Positions 16,086-25,910 are shown, numbered from the stretch's first letter. The stretch is 64,000 bases of DNA from Candidatus Heimdallarchaeota archaeon (GCA_026702845.1 JADCLS010000007.1:124001-188000); one strand, 5' to 3'. Notes: generated by a model not told the origin, from the letters alone. Translations and numbers: made by a program.

Positions 16086-17909
16086 TCAAACCGTTTGCAT
16101 CGATTTGCCTATATCATTAAGATACGAGCTAATTTCAATCCGACTAGTTCGTTCGATAAGTGGTGCACTTGCTTGAGCAAGTTCATACCATAGGGTTATC
16201 TCTTCTTCAAATTTCTTCTTCTCAGCCTCTACTTGATATTGAAAAGTGGCTAGATTCTTATCAATAGTCAATAAATATGCTTCTTGCAAGGTCTCTTCGA
16301 CCATATCAAATTTAAATTCTATTTGATGTAGTTTCGCAATAAGGAAAAGTGATTTAATCATAAGTGGATAAATTTTGTTATTCTGTGCCATGGTGTAAAT
16401 TCTTTCAGAGAGTGCAATGATTTCTTGAAGAACATCCTCTTCCTTTAGGGTATTAAATTCAAGCAACAGTAATTCACAATAATTTACCATGGCCAAGATT
16501 GTTAGATTGTAATCAGAAATGGCTGCATTCATTATCTCTTCAAAAATCGGTTGAGCACTCATTTTCTTTGAGAGTCTTTTGCTTGTTTTCAATTGTAATG
16601 CAGTTGCCATTTTATTCAAATGTGAGGTGCGTAAATCATGTTTTGTCTGACTGATATCATTTAATTTTTCTGAATATTGATTTGCTTTATCTATATTATC
16701 TAATTCAATATGAATACGAATCAGATTAAAATAAATTCTAGGCAGATAAAGCACTAACTCTTGATCCAAAAAGATGTCAAGAGAATCTAGAAAGTATTTC
16801 ATGGCAATACTGTATTCTCCCATAGAAAAATACACTCGTCCAATATCATTGAGGGTAGTCGCTATATCTTTTTGATTACCTATCTCCTCGAAAATAGTCA
16901 ATGATTTCTCGTAATATTCAAGAGCTTGTTCTAATTCTCCTTTCTCATTGTATACAGATCCTATTCTACCAAGAGTGCTAGCAATATCTTTATTATTTCC
17001 AATCTCATTGAATATTTTTAGTGCCTTGTCATAATAATCCAGTGCTAGTTCCAATTCTCCCTTATCCTTGTATGCGAATCCAATATTACTGAAGGAGATT
17101 GCAATGTATTGCTGGTTTCCAATATTCAATCGCATTTCAAGTGCCAATTTGTAATATTGAAGAGCAGAATCTAGTTCACCCATATCTTTGAAAATTATTC
17201 CAATGTTGTTGAGTGTTGTAGATATCTCCTGTGGGTCACCAAATTCCTCAAAGATCTTCAGAGCTTCTTGTAAGTAAGATAATGACTGATCTAAATCACC
17301 TTTATCCCAGTGAATACTAGCTAAGTTGGCTTTTATCCGAGCTATTTCCTTCTGATCACCATTTATTAATAGTATAGCTAATGCTTTATTATAATAATCT
17401 AAAGTTTTATCCAGATCTCCCTTGTACCAGTAATTAATACCCATGTTATTTAGAATAGCTGCTAGTTCATGATTATCATTTAATTGTTCACAAGTGACCA
17501 GTGCTTGTTCTAAATATTCTAAACCTGTATCATAATTCCCTAATCTTGAACACGTTCTTCCCCAATTCCTGTATAATCTACATTTTAACTTATCTATCTC
17601 GTAGTTATCATTATTTTTTATGATACACTCTGCATCATGAAAAAATTTCTCAACCATATTAAATTTGGCTAGTTTATCCGAAATCTCCACTAGTAATACC
17701 AATGCATAGAGTTTTTCTTCATTATTTGGTTCCTGATTCTTGACCTCCAAAGCTAATTCGAGACCTTTATTGTATTCTCCATGGAAATTATAAATGTCGC
17801 TTTTCATGAGTTGATATTTGATTGTATCATTTGGGTTGTTGGAAATCAATTGATCAATAGATTTTAATGCATCATCAAGCGATCCTTTGATAATATCATC
17901 GATTTCCAT
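16086..17909 (-). CDS. Tetratricopeptide-repeat protein
   Basis: About 607 residues. At least seven consecutive 40-residue TPR units run from about residue 110 to 390, with the kinesin-light-chain-like pattern (AxxLNNxGxxYxxKGDLDxALxYYxKAL). Less regular helical repeats lie before and after. Such scaffolds bind other proteins; no enzymatic domain is attached. The start is inferred from TATA element GTATATAC at 17931-17938: the ATG at 17909 lies 26 bp from its centre, fitting a leaderless mRNA, whereas the TTG at 17930 would lie before the transcription start. An ATG at 17915 is an alternative. The regular units suggest recent internal duplication. Confidence 0.9.
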   Translation of the reverse strand: MEIDDIIKGSLDDALKSIDQLISNNPNDTIKYQLMKSDIYNFHGEYNKGLELALEVKNQEPNNEEKLYALVLLVEISDKLAKFNMVEKFFHDAECIIKNNDNYEIDKLKCRLYRNWGRTCSRLGNYDTGLEYLEQALVTCEQLNDNHELAAILNNMGINYWYKGDLDKTLDYYNKALAILLINGDQKEIARIKANLASIHWDKGDLDQSLSYLQEALKIFEEFGDPQEISTTLNNIGIIFKDMGELDSALQYYKLALEMRLNIGNQQYIAISFSNIGFAYKDKGELELALDYYDKALKIFNEIGNNKDIASTLGRIGSVYNEKGELEQALEYYEKSLTIFEEIGNQKDIATTLNDIGRVYFSMGEYSIAMKYFLDSLDIFLDQELVLYLPRIYFNLIRIHIELDNIDKANQYSEKLNDISQTKHDLRTSHLNKMATALQLKTSKRLSKKMSAQPIFEEIMNAAISDYNLTILAMVNYCELLLLEFNTLKEEDVLQEIIALSERIYTMAQNNKIYPLMIKSLFLIAKLHQIEFKFDMVEETLQEAYLLTIDKNLATFQYQVEAEKKKFEEEITLWYELAQASAPLIERTSRIEISSYLNDIGKSMQTV

Positions 17910-17981
17910 GTACATAAATAATCTTTTCAAGTATATACATATATTCCCATTGAGGTAATTGGATAAAATAGAATAAGCAAA

Positions 17982-18329
17982 TTATTTATCATCGATCTCT
18001 TGTGCAATTACTAGCAAAACAGGAAGATAAAGATGAGCTAGCTGTCTAATCTTATCCTCATCATCTTCTTGAGTAATATTCCATAATTTTAGTTCCTTTG
18101 TAATTAACTCCTGAAGTATGGGATCTTCATCAAAGATTCTCTCCGATAGTTCATCAATACTCTGATTCTCAAGCAGGATCTCAACGAGGTCATACAACGG
18201 ACTTTCACTCCAGTCAATATTCTTCTCAATACCAGCCATCCTGATGGAGTTAACTAGATCAGGAGAGACATAATCATCCATATCCCAAGCAATTTCCTTA
18301 TCAGTACCTTGATTGATGACTGCACGCAC
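17982..18329 (-). CDS. Hypothetical small acidic protein
   Basis: A 115-residue, strongly acidic, mostly helical soluble protein starting at GTG 18329. It has no Cys and no recognisable catalytic motif. Regions such as SPLYDLVEILLENQSIDELSERIF resemble small helical protein-interaction modules, but I cannot assign a family. It lies just upstream of the TPR gene on the same strand, separated by about 70 bp that includes the TPR gene's own promoter. Confidence 0.5.
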   Translation of the reverse strand: MRAVINQGTDKEIAWDMDDYVSPDLVNSIRMAGIEKNIDWSESPLYDLVEILLENQSIDELSERIFDEDPILQELITKELKLWNITQEDDEDKIRQLAHLYLPVLLVIAQEIDDK

Positions 18330-18460
18330 TATTGGATACTAATAGTAGATTAACTTAAGGCATTAGTTTGAGTACAATAGTATTGCATTATTAGGAATTC
18401 ATCTCTATTTCCATCAATTATGACCAATTTTTATATGTAGGCAGATGTTATGTAAATGAA

Positions 18461-19477
18461 ATGAGTGAATCCATAAATTATCCTATTCTATCCCCAAAAA
18501 TTTTCTATATAAATCTGATTATTTTTGGATCCATTGCAGTTCTAGGTTCAATTCTCTATTTTAGTGGCTTTAATAATGCCTTTGTGGTTAATAATTCTAG
18601 TATCCGGTTTATATTTGAAATCATTACGCAGTTTGGATCTAAGGAACTGTATATTGTGTTCTTTGGAATTATCCTCTTTGGTATTGATTTCAGATATGGA
18701 AAAAGGTTATTTATGGTATTCATGAGTTCTCTCTATCTTAACTCATTTCTCAAGGGATTATTGCAAGACCCCAGGCCTCCAAGTAATATACATGATGGTG
18801 AGTCACAATCCAGTGGTTATGGTTTCCCCAGTGGCCATGCACAGGGTTCAATTACCTTTTATGGATATAATTACTTCAATCTTAACCACGTAACTGAAAA
18901 AACAAGGATACATAAACTACTCATTGGGGTCCTTATCATTCTAATGGTACTAGTACCATATTCGCGTATACTCCTGGGAATGCATGATCTAGGTGATATA
19001 CTTGGTGGATTCTTGATAGCTTGGGGTATGATTAATCTTTATCTTATCTTTTATCCAAGAATGTATTTGATCTATACTTCATGGAATATTAAGAAACAAG
19101 TATTTATTGGTACATCTTTAGCTCTATCTACGTGGATACTTAGTATTGTGATACTCGGTGTAGAAGAAGGTTCAGATCTTGGCATGGAGGCTGCTTTGCT
19201 AATCACATTTGCCCTATGTGCACCACTAGAAACTCACTTTATACAATTCGATACTACAGCTATTCTGGGTATAAGGAATCGATTAATATCAACAGGTATC
19301 GGTATAGGAATAATTTTCGGATTCGAACGAGCATTCTCTGATCTTGATGAGATTGATCCCAGCAATTTGGAGTTAACTTTAATTCTGTATTTTCTAAGAT
19401 ATTTCATTCTTGGATTAGTATTCTTCCTATTGGTACCTTGGATCCTTAAAACATTGCATGAAAGAAAGTATATTTAA
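18461..19477 (+). CDS. PAP2-family membrane phosphatase
   Basis: Integral membrane phosphatase of 338 residues. The three PAP2 signature blocks are present: K98-x6-RP (KGLLQDPRP), PSGH at 123-126, and SR-x5-H-x3-D (SRILLGMHDLGD, Ser168/Arg169/His175/Asp179). These form the histidine-based active site at a membrane face. Substrates in the family are phosphatidate-like or isoprenoid pyrophosphates; in an archaeon, dolichyl or polyprenyl pyrophosphate recycling is likely, but this is inference. About eight membrane helices, including a C-terminal four-helix extension beyond the catalytic core. ATG 18461 lies about 28 bp after a TTTTTATATG TATA element. Confidence 0.88.
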   Translation: MSESINYPILSPKIFYINLIIFGSIAVLGSILYFSGFNNAFVVNNSSIRFIFEIITQFGSKELYIVFFGIILFGIDFRYGKRLFMVFMSSLYLNSFLKGLLQDPRPPSNIHDGESQSSGYGFPSGHAQGSITFYGYNYFNLNHVTEKTRIHKLLIGVLIILMVLVPYSRILLGMHDLGDILGGFLIAWGMINLYLIFYPRMYLIYTSWNIKKQVFIGTSLALSTWILSIVILGVEEGSDLGMEAALLITFALCAPLETHFIQFDTTAILGIRNRLISTGIGIGIIFGFERAFSDLDEIDPSNLELTLILYFLRYFILGLVFFLLVPWILKTLHERKYI

Positions 19478-20854
19478 TTAGTCAACTGGTGCTAGCTTGC
19501 AAGTGAAGTGACGTAAAAATTCAGGTTCTTCTACAATCTTCAAACCCTTGATTTTATCTTTTTCAGACTTCAAATCAATAAGTATATCTATTAGATAATC
19601 AAAATGAGCTTTTTCGTAGGTTCTACGTGGAATCGTTAATCTCACCAGCTCCATCGTTGCAGGAATGAACTTTCCATCTTCTTCATGACCAAACATCAGT
19701 GATCCTATCTCTACTGCTCTAATTCCTCCTCGTAAGTAGAGTTCAATACATAGTGCCTGGGCTGGGAATTGCTCTGCTGGAATATGTGGTAGAAACTCAC
19801 CTGCATCTATAAACCCTGCATGACCCCCTGGAGGAAGAACAACTGGAATACCCTCTTCATCTAGTCTACGTACTAAGTATTCTATCTGATTCACCCGGTG
19901 TGCTACAACTGATCCCTCTACAGCTTCTTCCAATCCAGTAGCCATGGCCTCCAAATCACGACCCGCAAGACCACCATAGGTTGGAAATCCCTCAAACATT
20001 ATGAGTCTTTCACGTAACTTATCAGCTAGATTTTTATCTCTTAATGCAATGAACCCACCAATATTCACATAGGCATCCTTTTTTGCTGACATCCACATGC
20101 CATCACAGAAGGATCCCATTTCTAAGAGAATCTCACTCAGGCTCTTGTTTTTGTAACCTTCCTCTCTCTGTTGAATGAAATATGCATTTTCAATGAATCT
20201 AGCAATATCCATGTAGAATGGTTTGTTATTTGCTTTGGAAATAGTATACACCTCCTTGATATTTGCCATTGAAACAGGTTGTCCACCTCCGGCATTATTA
20301 GTAAGGACAAGTGTGATGATCTCAACTTTTTCTCCCTCTTTAGTAAGTATTTCTTGCAATTTTGAAGTATCCATATTTCCCTTGAATGGATGGTCTGTTT
20401 TAGCTGATTTTCCTTCCTCGATGACGATATCAATTGGTTTGGCCTTATTGTACAATATATGTCCGACGGTGGTATCAAATGATTGATTTGAAACTACATA
20501 CTGTCCTGCTTTATTCTGTAAGAGATGGCCGAAGAGAATATTCTCTGCAGCTCTTCCTTGATGTGCAGGAATAAATTCTTCAAATCCTGTTAATCTCTTA
20601 ACTACGTCCTTTATTCTGTAGAAACTTTTTGCATTGGCATAGGATTCATCTCCTTTCATCATAGATGCCCATTGCCCGTGAGACATAGCCCCTGTTCCAG
20701 AATCAGTAAGTAAATCCATGAATATTTGACTTGCCTTGAGGTTGAAAACATTATAATTTGCTTCTTTAATGGCTTGGTGCCGTTCCTCAACAGATGGTAA
20801 TTCTATAGGCTCAACCATTTTGATTCTATATGGTGGAGGGTTGTATTTAACCAT
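19478..20854 (-). CDS. tnaA: Tryptophanase (tryptophan indole-lyase)
   Basis: PLP-dependent beta-eliminating lyase of 458 residues that splits tryptophan to indole, pyruvate and ammonia. The PLP lysine lies in SAKKD (Lys259), with the Asp216-x-x-Arg219 pair and the early MxDLLTDSGT and PAHQGRAAEN blocks. Family members are either tryptophanase or tyrosine phenol-lyase. The N-terminal half resembles the latter, but two discriminating positions are tryptophanase-like: Val381 in AVEIG (Arg in tyrosine phenol-lyase) and His449 in LRHFT (Phe there). A TATA element (ACTATATTTTT, about 20879-20889) is about 28 bp before ATG 20854. I see no TnaC-like leader peptide and no adjacent permease. Confidence 0.9.
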   Translation of the reverse strand: MVKYNPPPYRIKMVEPIELPSVEERHQAIKEANYNVFNLKASQIFMDLLTDSGTGAMSHGQWASMMKGDESYANAKSFYRIKDVVKRLTGFEEFIPAHQGRAAENILFGHLLQNKAGQYVVSNQSFDTTVGHILYNKAKPIDIVIEEGKSAKTDHPFKGNMDTSKLQEILTKEGEKVEIITLVLTNNAGGGQPVSMANIKEVYTISKANNKPFYMDIARFIENAYFIQQREEGYKNKSLSEILLEMGSFCDGMWMSAKKDAYVNIGGFIALRDKNLADKLRERLIMFEGFPTYGGLAGRDLEAMATGLEEAVEGSVVAHRVNQIEYLVRRLDEEGIPVVLPPGGHAGFIDAGEFLPHIPAEQFPAQALCIELYLRGGIRAVEIGSLMFGHEEDGKFIPATMELVRLTIPRRTYEKAHFDYLIDILIDLKSEKDKIKGLKIVEEPEFLRHFTCKLAPVD

Positions 20855-21024
20855 AATGCCAGTCTAAGACGTGGAAAAATATAGTTTTTGGATTACTTAA
20901 TATGATTATTCTAGTTTAATTATGATTTTTGAAATAATAAGTAATCTGACATATTGAATGAATATCTCCTCTAAGTACAATTACCTGAAATTTTTGGTGA
21001 ATACTATCCTTATTTGAAATGATT

Positions 21025-21207
21025 TTAAAGTATAGGTAATGTAATTTTCAAGTGATCTGAGGTTATGAATTTGTCAGGGTTTTCTTGAAATTCTTCAATA
21101 CATTCTTGCTCACAAAGATAGATTTTCAATCCTCTAAATATGACAAATATAGATTTATCCTTTATCTCTGTACCACAAGCTGTGGTTTTAGTCTCATGCA
21201 TATTCAT
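21025..21207 (-). CDS. YHS/TRASH-like metal-binding miniprotein
   Basis: A 60-residue protein with Cys11, Cys32 and Cys36 in the pattern C-G-x19-Y-L-C-x3-C-x3-F-x3-P, typical of TRASH/YHS-type metal-binding modules that handle copper, zinc or iron. The start at ATG 21207 is chosen because a TATA-like TTTATACA (21235-21243) lies about 31 bp before it and the domain begins just after; a longer frame to 21279 would begin upstream of that element. It ends between the tryptophanase promoter and the large unknown gene. Probably a metal sensor or chaperone; partner not evident. Confidence 0.6.
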   Translation of the reverse strand: MNMHETKTTACGTEIKDKSIFVIFRGLKIYLCEQECIEEFQENPDKFITSDHLKITLPIL

Positions 21208-21290
21208 CCTATATCCATCATTCATATTAAAATTTGTATAAAGTAGAGAGTTAAATAGATAATATACGACTTGTTTCATTACAAAGCAGA

Positions 21291-23015
21291 TTACATTTCT
21301 ATTAGAGCATCCATGGCTAGGTTAAAAGGAATATAGGGTATCGTATACTTATTTTTCTGCTCAAACCATTTGGTGAAATCTGGTATTAACCATGACATGT
21401 GATCCAGATCGATTATCACTTGACGATGAGTGAGCATCAGATCAAAATTTTCTCCCTTCTCATAGGCAAAAAGAAATTGCTTATAATGATTAAAATCTTG
21501 CTTGGTTTTACTTCTATTCTCTCCTAGAATATCATTATACTCTATTTTTTTCAATATCTCAAATCGATACTCTCCATCTTTTTTATTAGATAAGAAACTC
21601 AGAATAATTAACAAATTACTCATTGAAAGATAGATACGTGGTTTTAGAAGAAAATATTGCAATGTTGCCTCTAATTCTCCAATTTTTTGATCAATATCTA
21701 CATCATAGTCAAAGTGTGTCTCTATAATTAATGTACACAGAGTATTCATCCAGAATAGGTTCGCATCATCCTCGATATCTAGTTTATTGAGGATACTACG
21801 ATATTCATACTGAAAATTTTCAAAAATTGCGTGATCATCATGTAATAATGCAGATCTGGTGATAAATGGCAGTACTTCATGAACCGATATCAGAAATGAA
21901 CTGAGTAAAGTACTCGATAATATCTCCTCAGTGCCTCCAGCCTGATCAATAAATGCTTCTAGGAATTTCATCCCATTACTCTTGATTTCATCTATTTTCT
22001 TAATCTCATTGAATTCATTAAAATGATAGAGATTTATCAATTTTTGCTGAAAATGAAAATCATCAAGATATATCTTAAAATCAGCCATATTTTCATTCAT
22101 CTCAGGGTTATCATTTCTATCTATTAAGAAAATACTATACGCATGTTTTAAATCATTAATTTTTCCTAAAACGAAATCCTCATTTTCCTTAATAGCTCTG
22201 GTGAACTCTTCAAGAGAAAATTTCTTTACCATTCCTAAATTGTCTATTTCTTCTGGCCACATCCCACCAAATTTCGCATGTAATTCAAGTAGAGAAAGAA
22301 CCATACCCATTTGAGTGAAAATAAAAATGAATATATTATTGATAAAATTATTCATCTTCTTGATCTTCTTTGTCTTAAGCATAATTAATATATCAAATTT
22401 CGCAAACAATTTCCAATGTAGCTTGAAATTAAGCAACATCTTATTCACCCATTCGATCATGTTTGATCTTGTAACTGTAGGGAGAAAATCAATCAATGTT
22501 TCATAGATCCCAAAATTAGATTGAAAGGAATTACTTAATGGGATAGCTATCTCAAAAAAAGGGAACGGATCCTCATCAAATGGTGGTAATTCAGGTAATT
22601 CTTCTATATTTGGAACTTCATCTAACAACATATGACTTAGAATTGACGCAGTGGAGAAACTTTGAGCTTGAGAATTATCTTGATGAATATATGCCAGGAG
22701 CATACGAACAAAATTGGTGAGTGACTGGTAATCCAAACGTACCCTATCCAATTCAGGTACCCTTGGGATTCGGTAGATAATTTGTGTTGCCAGATCTAGG
22801 ACCTTGAATATTACACCAATCTTATATTCCTGATCCAGTGAGACCTCATTTGAAAAGGCATTGAGGTTTTTGATTACCAGATCTTTTTTAGAGTTCAGAA
22901 GTATCCGTGTCTGAATTATAGCAATTTCTCTATTGTGATGTTCATTTAAAAAAAAGATAACCTCGTTTAATGCATCAAATAATTCTTTGGCCAGGTTATC
23001 TTTATTGTTAGACAC
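21291..23015 (-). CDS. Large hypothetical helical protein
   Basis: About 574 residues, almost entirely predicted alpha-helical and soluble, apart from a moderately hydrophobic stretch near residue 235 (NNIFIFIFTQMGMVLSLL). No nucleotide-binding, metal or catalytic motif is apparent, and I do not recognise the family. A GTG at 23030 opens the frame, but the TATA box TTATATAT at 23041-23048 places transcription near 23018, so GTG 23015 is preferred. It may be a helical-repeat scaffold. It is probably monocistronic, or cotranscribed with the small gene downstream, which also has its own TATA box. Confidence 0.55.
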   Translation of the reverse strand: MSNNKDNLAKELFDALNEVIFFLNEHHNREIAIIQTRILLNSKKDLVIKNLNAFSNEVSLDQEYKIGVIFKVLDLATQIIYRIPRVPELDRVRLDYQSLTNFVRMLLAYIHQDNSQAQSFSTASILSHMLLDEVPNIEELPELPPFDEDPFPFFEIAIPLSNSFQSNFGIYETLIDFLPTVTRSNMIEWVNKMLLNFKLHWKLFAKFDILIMLKTKKIKKMNNFINNIFIFIFTQMGMVLSLLELHAKFGGMWPEEIDNLGMVKKFSLEEFTRAIKENEDFVLGKINDLKHAYSIFLIDRNDNPEMNENMADFKIYLDDFHFQQKLINLYHFNEFNEIKKIDEIKSNGMKFLEAFIDQAGGTEEILSSTLLSSFLISVHEVLPFITRSALLHDDHAIFENFQYEYRSILNKLDIEDDANLFWMNTLCTLIIETHFDYDVDIDQKIGELEATLQYFLLKPRIYLSMSNLLIILSFLSNKKDGEYRFEILKKIEYNDILGENRSKTKQDFNHYKQFLFAYEKGENFDLMLTHRQVIIDLDHMSWLIPDFTKWFEQKNKYTIPYIPFNLAMDALIEM

Positions 23016-23083
23016 GTTACTCTCGCTCACTTCTTTTAGTATATATAATTAGGGGATTCAGAGTACGCGATTTTATTTATATC

Positions 23084-24169
23084 TCAGAAGAATTCAACTA
23101 GTGGAACTATCTCATCACTCAATTGAGCAAATTGAGAAAATTTTACTCCTAAAAGACGAATACCTCTTGGGTCAATCAAATGTTCCTCGTATAATTCAAA
23201 CATGGCCTGATACAGCTTCTCCCTATCATTTGTTGGGTTTGGTAAGGTTTTGGATCTAGTTATCGTGTCAAATCCCCTGAACCTAATTTTCACCGTTACT
23301 GTTTTACAATATAGTTGCTTAATAATTAATTCATTATATGTTTTTGAGAAAATATATTCGATCTTCTCAATATACAACGGAATATCTTTGGCATCACTAT
23401 GAAAAGTGGTTTCATGAGAAATAGATTTTCTCTCTCCACGAGTTGATAGATCTGAAGAAGTATTTCCGTGAAAGACATCATAGAGGAAATCCCCAGCAGA
23501 TCCAACTGCTAGTTTGAGTTGATGTCTGTCCATTTGATATAATTGGCCACATGTAGTATAACCTAGAGCTTCAAATCGCTTGAATGCCACCTTTCCTATT
23601 CCTGGGATGATCGAAATCTTCAATCCATGGAAGAATTCCTCGTAACCTGTTGGTGTGACAACTGTGACAGCATTTGGTTTGTTAAAATCAGATGCGATTT
23701 TAGCAATGATTTTTGTTTGAGCTACTCCAATTGAAACAGTCAGTTTTACCTTATCATAGATCCATTGTTGGATTTCCTTGACAAAGACAAATGCTTCATG
23801 AAAGTCTGAACATCTATTAGTAATATCGATATATGCTTCATCAATACTGGCGATCCTAATTGGTAAATTGAAACTTTTGAGGTAGTTCATGATAGTCTCA
23901 GAAGCTTCTTTGTTTTTCTCATAATCGGATCTTCTAATAATCGCTTGAGGACATCGTTTAAGAGCCTCAGCCATTGACATACCTGAATGAACGCCATATT
24001 TCCGTGCTTCATAGGTCGCGGTGAGAACAACTCCTCTTTTAGTTTCTCGAGCATTTGGATTGCCTATAATCAAAGGAAACCCCCTCAAAGTTGGATCATC
24101 CCTAAGTACTATTGCTGCATAAAACATATCTAAATCAATATGTGCAATAATTCTAGGATGTTCATCCAT
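23084..24169 (-). CDS. dinB: DNA polymerase IV (Y-family translesion polymerase)
   Basis: A 361-residue Y-family polymerase. The catalytic carboxylates are visible: Asp12 in HIDLDMFYAAI and Asp110/Glu111 in ASIDEAYID. The steric-gate region, the YEARKYGV block, two helix-hairpin-helix-like segments in the thumb (IIPGIGKVAFKRFEALG) and the little-finger domain (TVKIRFRGFDTITRSKT) follow. It copies past lesions in DNA. It ends with a short tail (SDEIVPLVEFF) resembling a PCNA-interacting peptide, which is plausible but not proven. GGAGGAG at 24184-24190 and a TTTATATG TATA element precede ATG 24169. Confidence 0.95.
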   Translation of the reverse strand: MDEHPRIIAHIDLDMFYAAIVLRDDPTLRGFPLIIGNPNARETKRGVVLTATYEARKYGVHSGMSMAEALKRCPQAIIRRSDYEKNKEASETIMNYLKSFNLPIRIASIDEAYIDITNRCSDFHEAFVFVKEIQQWIYDKVKLTVSIGVAQTKIIAKIASDFNKPNAVTVVTPTGYEEFFHGLKISIIPGIGKVAFKRFEALGYTTCGQLYQMDRHQLKLAVGSAGDFLYDVFHGNTSSDLSTRGERKSISHETTFHSDAKDIPLYIEKIEYIFSKTYNELIIKQLYCKTVTVKIRFRGFDTITRSKTLPNPTNDREKLYQAMFELYEEHLIDPRGIRLLGVKFSQFAQLSDEIVPLVEFF

Positions 24170-24395
24170 AATTTAGATTTCTCCTCCAAACATATAAACT
24201 AGTTGTACAGACCAATTTCAAACTGAAAATCAATAGTAGACACTGTTATAACACAAAATACTATTGCTCCAATTAAGCGCTAAAACCTACCCATTGCACC
24301 CTATTTTTATCGTATATTTTTAATATAAAGAAGGAGAATACAGAATATATTAAACTACGTGAAATATTCATGTAGTAAAATTTGGAGGATAATCC

Positions 24396-25106
24396 TTGGA
24401 AACTGGTCTTCAACTTTCTGAAATTGCGCTGCTATCTAATATGCAGTCCATAGGACCATTTTTTATCAGTGACGCCAGTGGATTAATCACACCAGATATT
24501 GGTATGTTACTTGCAGCAAGGCTGGTCATAACCAGTGGTATAGGCAATGTATCTGCAAAAACCATGGAATTATTCGGACCTTTACCAGTACCTGAATTAG
24601 ATGATGATTCATATTTATGTTATCTATTCAATGTGGAGATGCAGCAACAGCCGTTACCAGGATCAACTTTTTCCACAGGTAAAGGTACACTGATTTTTTG
24701 TTTGATTTTCCCTGAGCGGATTAAGGATGAAATTTATAAGCATAGAACAGTGCTTGAAAGAATACTTAGAGAATATGCTGGTGTTTTGGACTTTTCTGAA
24801 ACTATAACTGGTATGATTTCTCCTGAAATAAAGGGAGAGTCCGAGGAAATGCTTAAGAAGTTGTTCAATGAAGTAAATGAGGCAATACTTCTTGCAGCAG
24901 AATACCATGGAGCTAGCCTATTTGATATCGGATTTCTTGCTTCATTGCCAGAGGATTTAAGTCTATTAGCAAAGCAATTAATTCAGCAACCAAATGGATG
25001 GAAAGAAGAAGATATATCAGATAGTGATAACATCAGCAAGTTAGTCTCTGTTGGCCTTGTTAAACCCGAGGTTAGAGACGGAGAAACATGGTATATTCCA
25101 CAATAG
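24396..25106 (+). CDS. Unknown partner of the MinD-like ATPase, with C-terminal winged-helix-like segment
   Basis: A 236-residue protein starting at TTG 24396, with GGAGG at 24384-24388 as the binding site. The N-terminal 125 residues alternate strands and helices (IGPFFISDASGLITPD; GTLIFCLIFPERIKDEIYKHRTVLERILREYAG) and could be a longin- or roadblock-like fold; this is by pattern only. The C-terminal part (FDIGFLASLPEDLSLLAKQL, then ISKLVSVGLVKPEV and WYIP) looks like a winged helix. It is followed 9 bp later by the MinD/ParA-like gene, so the two probably act together. Confidence 0.55.
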   Translation: METGLQLSEIALLSNMQSIGPFFISDASGLITPDIGMLLAARLVITSGIGNVSAKTMELFGPLPVPELDDDSYLCYLFNVEMQQQPLPGSTFSTGKGTLIFCLIFPERIKDEIYKHRTVLERILREYAGVLDFSETITGMISPEIKGESEEMLKKLFNEVNEAILLAAEYHGASLFDIGFLASLPEDLSLLAKQLIQQPNGWKEEDISDSDNISKLVSVGLVKPEVRDGETWYIPQ

Positions 25107-25115
25107 GTGATCAGA

Positions 25116-25910
25116 ATGCGTGCAATTACAGTTTATAGTACTCGTGGAGGAAATGGAAAGACATTAACTTCCATGTTTCTTGGTATAGCTGCAGCTAAGA
25201 GAGGCTTGAAAACAATTGTAATTGATGCTGATCTTGAAGCACCATCATTAGTACATTTAGTGAATAACTGCAAGCTCAATACAACTTGGGTAGATTTTCT
25301 TGAGAACCCAGATATTGATTTTGATGCAGTACTCGAATCTAAATGTAGTATAGGGGATCTAGATATTATTCTAAGCCCACCTCCAAGAATTGGTAAAGCC
25401 TTTCTTGGATGGAAATCTAAATCATGGTGGAAAGATGCCCTCAAAAAGGCTATGCTAGCCAAACAACAGCTTAAAGATATGGGTTATGATCTGATAATTA
25501 TTGACAATCAGAGTGGTACTTCCTATAATTCTGTTAACAATTTAGTTTTCTCAGAGCTCTCCATCATGGTTTTACGTCCTGCTACTTATGGATTAGGTGC
25601 CACAGAGAGTATTCTTAATGAGGTTTTCAACACACTTAAAGGAATGACCAAGCGTTCGGATTTTTATCTCTGGAATCAGGTACACAAGGTAAATGACGAA
25701 GAGGAGAAACTGTTATTGAATAGTTTCCTCGAGAAATGGGAGAGGAGATTGAACCAGCTTGGTTTGAAAAAACTTGGCAAGGTTGACTATAATATAAAAT
25801 TAAATCTAGAATTATTGAATGATAGACCAGATCTACTCAAGCAATTTGAATATCTCAATGCAACTTACAATGAATTAATAGAAATACTCCTGAATGCTGA
25901 TCTAGCCTAA
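25116..25910 (+). CDS. MinD/ParA-like P-loop ATPase with Arg in place of the signature Lys
   Basis: A 264-residue deviant-Walker ATPase. STRGGNGKT at 8-16 is the P-loop, IDADLEAPS near 36-44 is the Walker A' block, and DLIIIDNQSG near 125-134 is Walker B. In MinD, ParA and SIMIBI relatives the first residue of KGGxGKT is a Lys that reaches across the dimer; here it is Arg10. The Walker B end DNQSG also departs from the usual DxPxG. ATG 25116 is preferred over GTG 25107 because GGTGAT sits 6 nt before it. Likely roles are spatial organisation or metal/cofactor targeting; no MRP-type CxxC motif is present. Confidence 0.8.
   Translation: MRAITVYSTRGGNGKTLTSMFLGIAAAKRGLKTIVIDADLEAPSLVHLVNNCKLNTTWVDFLENPDIDFDAVLESKCSIGDLDIILSPPPRIGKAFLGWKSKSWWKDALKKAMLAKQQLKDMGYDLIIIDNQSGTSYNSVNNLVFSELSIMVLRPATYGLGATESILNEVFNTLKGMTKRSDFYLWNQVHKVNDEEEKLLLNSFLEKWERRLNQLGLKKLGKVDYNIKLNLELLNDRPDLLKQFEYLNATYNELIEILLNADLA

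Noticed and set aside
19478..20854. Tyrosine phenol-lyase as the name for the PLP enzyme
   Set aside because: The two discriminating positions are Val and His as in tryptophanase, not Arg and Phe, although the N-terminal half resembles tyrosine phenol-lyase.
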